NCBI GenBank assembly: GCA_900553065.1
Contig: USBZ01000046.1
Location: 1 to 14,834 of the forward strand
Direction: 5' to 3'
Source: an uncultured Desulfovibrio sp.
GTDB taxonomy: Bacteria > Desulfobacterota > Desulfovibrionia > Desulfovibrionales > Desulfovibrionaceae
DNA length: 14,834 nucleotides
Below the pieces are notes generated by a model. The model did no database searches, was not told the origin of the DNA, and saw nothing but the letters and a program-made list of their open reading frames with translations. Shown here piece by piece: positions 14,039 through 14,834 of the stretch. The translations under genes and the position numbers were made by a program. The first letter of the stretch is position 1; each line of letters opens with the position of its first letter.

Positions 14039-14834
14039 ATGAGCGCACCCAGCAAAAAGGAAATCCGCAGGGTGGTGCTGGCCAGTCTGCTTGGGGCCAC
14101 CATCGAATGGTACGATTTCTTCCTGTACGGCGTTGTTGCAGGCATCGTCTTCAACAAGCTCTACTTCCCCACGGAAGACCCCTTCATCGGAACGCTTCTG
14201 GCGTACAGCACCTTTGCCATCGGTTATCTGGCGCGCCCCTTCGGCGGATTCGTGTTCGGGCACTTCGGCGACAGACTGGGACGCAAGAGCATGCTCGTGC
14301 TTACCATGCTCATCATGGGACTGGCCACCATCGGTATCGGTCTTGTGCCTACCTATGCTCAGATAGGCATTGCCGCCCCCATCATCCTGCAGACGCTGCG
14401 TCTCTGCCAGGGCCTCGGCCTCGGCGGCGAATGGGGCGGCGCCGTGCTCATGACCTACGAATATGCCAGCAAGAAGGAACGCGCCTTCTATGCCAGTATT
14501 CCTCAGATGGGACTGGCCACGGGTCTGTGCCTTTCGTCCGGCGTGGTGGCGCTGCTTTCCTGGGGCCTTACCGACGAGCAGTTCCTTGCCTGGGGCTGGC
14601 GTATCGCCTTCCTCGTGAGTGTGTTGCTCGTAGGCGTCGCGCTTTATATCCGCATGCACATTCTTGAAACGCCCGACTTCCAGAAGGCTCAGGAAAAGGC
14701 CCGCCAGGACAAGGCCAAGAAGACGCTGCCTATCGTGAAGGTCTGCAAGGAACATCCCGGCAACATCGCACTCGGTATCGGCGCCCGCTGGATCGACGGC
14801 GTGTTCTTCAACGTGCTGGCCGTGTTCGTCATCA
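14039..14834 (+). CDS. MHS-family major facilitator transporter (5' part)
   Basis: The first 265 codons of a metabolite:H+ symporter of the major facilitator superfamily; the frame is open to the window edge, and full-length members run about 430-450 residues. Diagnostic features are TIEWYDFFLYG (21-31) in the first helix, ARPFGGFVFGHFGDRLGRKS (65-84, holding the MFS motif A) and a second-quarter LRLCQGLGLGGEWGGAVLM (120-138), all typical of the ShiA/ProP/KgtP-like group. Six N-terminal helices and the central cytoplasmic loop are present. AGGAG at 14027-14031 is seven bases before ATG 14039. The group carries shikimate, alpha-ketoglutarate, proline/betaine and other organic acids; the cargo is not determinable here. 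It is divergent from the LacI operon and may share its regulator. Confidence 0.93.
   Translation, partial: MSAPSKKEIRRVVLASLLGATIEWYDFFLYGVVAGIVFNKLYFPTEDPFIGTLLAYSTFAIGYLARPFGGFVFGHFGDRLGRKSMLVLTMLIMGLATIGIGLVPTYAQIGIAAPIILQTLRLCQGLGLGGEWGGAVLMTYEYASKKERAFYASIPQMGLATGLCLSSGVVALLSWGLTDEQFLAWGWRIAFLVSVLLVGVALYIRMHILETPDFQKAQEKARQDKAKKTLPIVKVCKEHPGNIALGIGARWIDGVFFNVLAVFVI

Overview
This is a gene-dense bacterial window of moderate to high GC with short intergenic gaps and translationally coupled transport operons. The gene content (C_GCAxxG_C_C protein, SLC13/DASS and MHS transporters, NMT1-type ABC importer, PanF/YhdT) would fit an anaerobic, host-associated Desulfovibrionaceae (Bilophila, Mailhella or Desulfovibrio relatives). 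That placement is inferred from overall look and is not proven. No rRNA, tRNA, CRISPR array, prophage or complete insertion sequence was seen.

Layout. (1) 1-400: about 375 bp of lower-GC DNA with no recognisable gene. (2) 401-4108, plus strand: a pantothenate cluster of panC (pantothenate synthetase), a BASS-family carrier resembling the ketopantoate transporter PanS, yhdT (DUF997) and panF (Na+/pantothenate symporter). It closes with a perfect 20-bp-stem terminator at 4123-4169. (3) 4170-4313: AT-rich regulatory gap with two related inverted repeats. (4) 4314-8526, plus strand: an unusual cluster of an amidohydrolase-fold protein, a LysR regulator, an SLC13-type carboxylate transporter and a second, paralogous amidohydrolase-fold protein. 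Both paralogues lack nearly all the metal ligands of their superfamily. (5) 8535-8616: two stacked hairpins where transcription converges. (6) 13714 down to 8621, minus strand: LacI-type regulator, C_GCAxxG_C_C redox protein, and an ABC importer (binding protein, ATPase, permease, joined by 4-bp ATGA overlaps), then a threonine-aldolase-type PLP enzyme only 4 bp after the permease. (7) 13715-14038: very AT-rich divergent control region with a candidate LacI-type operator and three copies of TTAAAATTTT. (8) 14039-14834, plus strand: 5' part of an MHS-family major facilitator transporter, cut by the window edge.

How it fits together. Region 2 joins the last step of pantothenate synthesis to predicted uptake of a pantoate precursor and of pantothenate itself. 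Regions 4 and 6 each combine a local regulator, a small-molecule importer and one or more putative enzymes, the usual plan of a substrate-induced uptake and catabolism module; neither substrate can be read from sequence. The most novel-looking item is the pair of metal-ligand-less amidohydrolase-fold proteins flanking a LysR gene and a carboxylate transporter.
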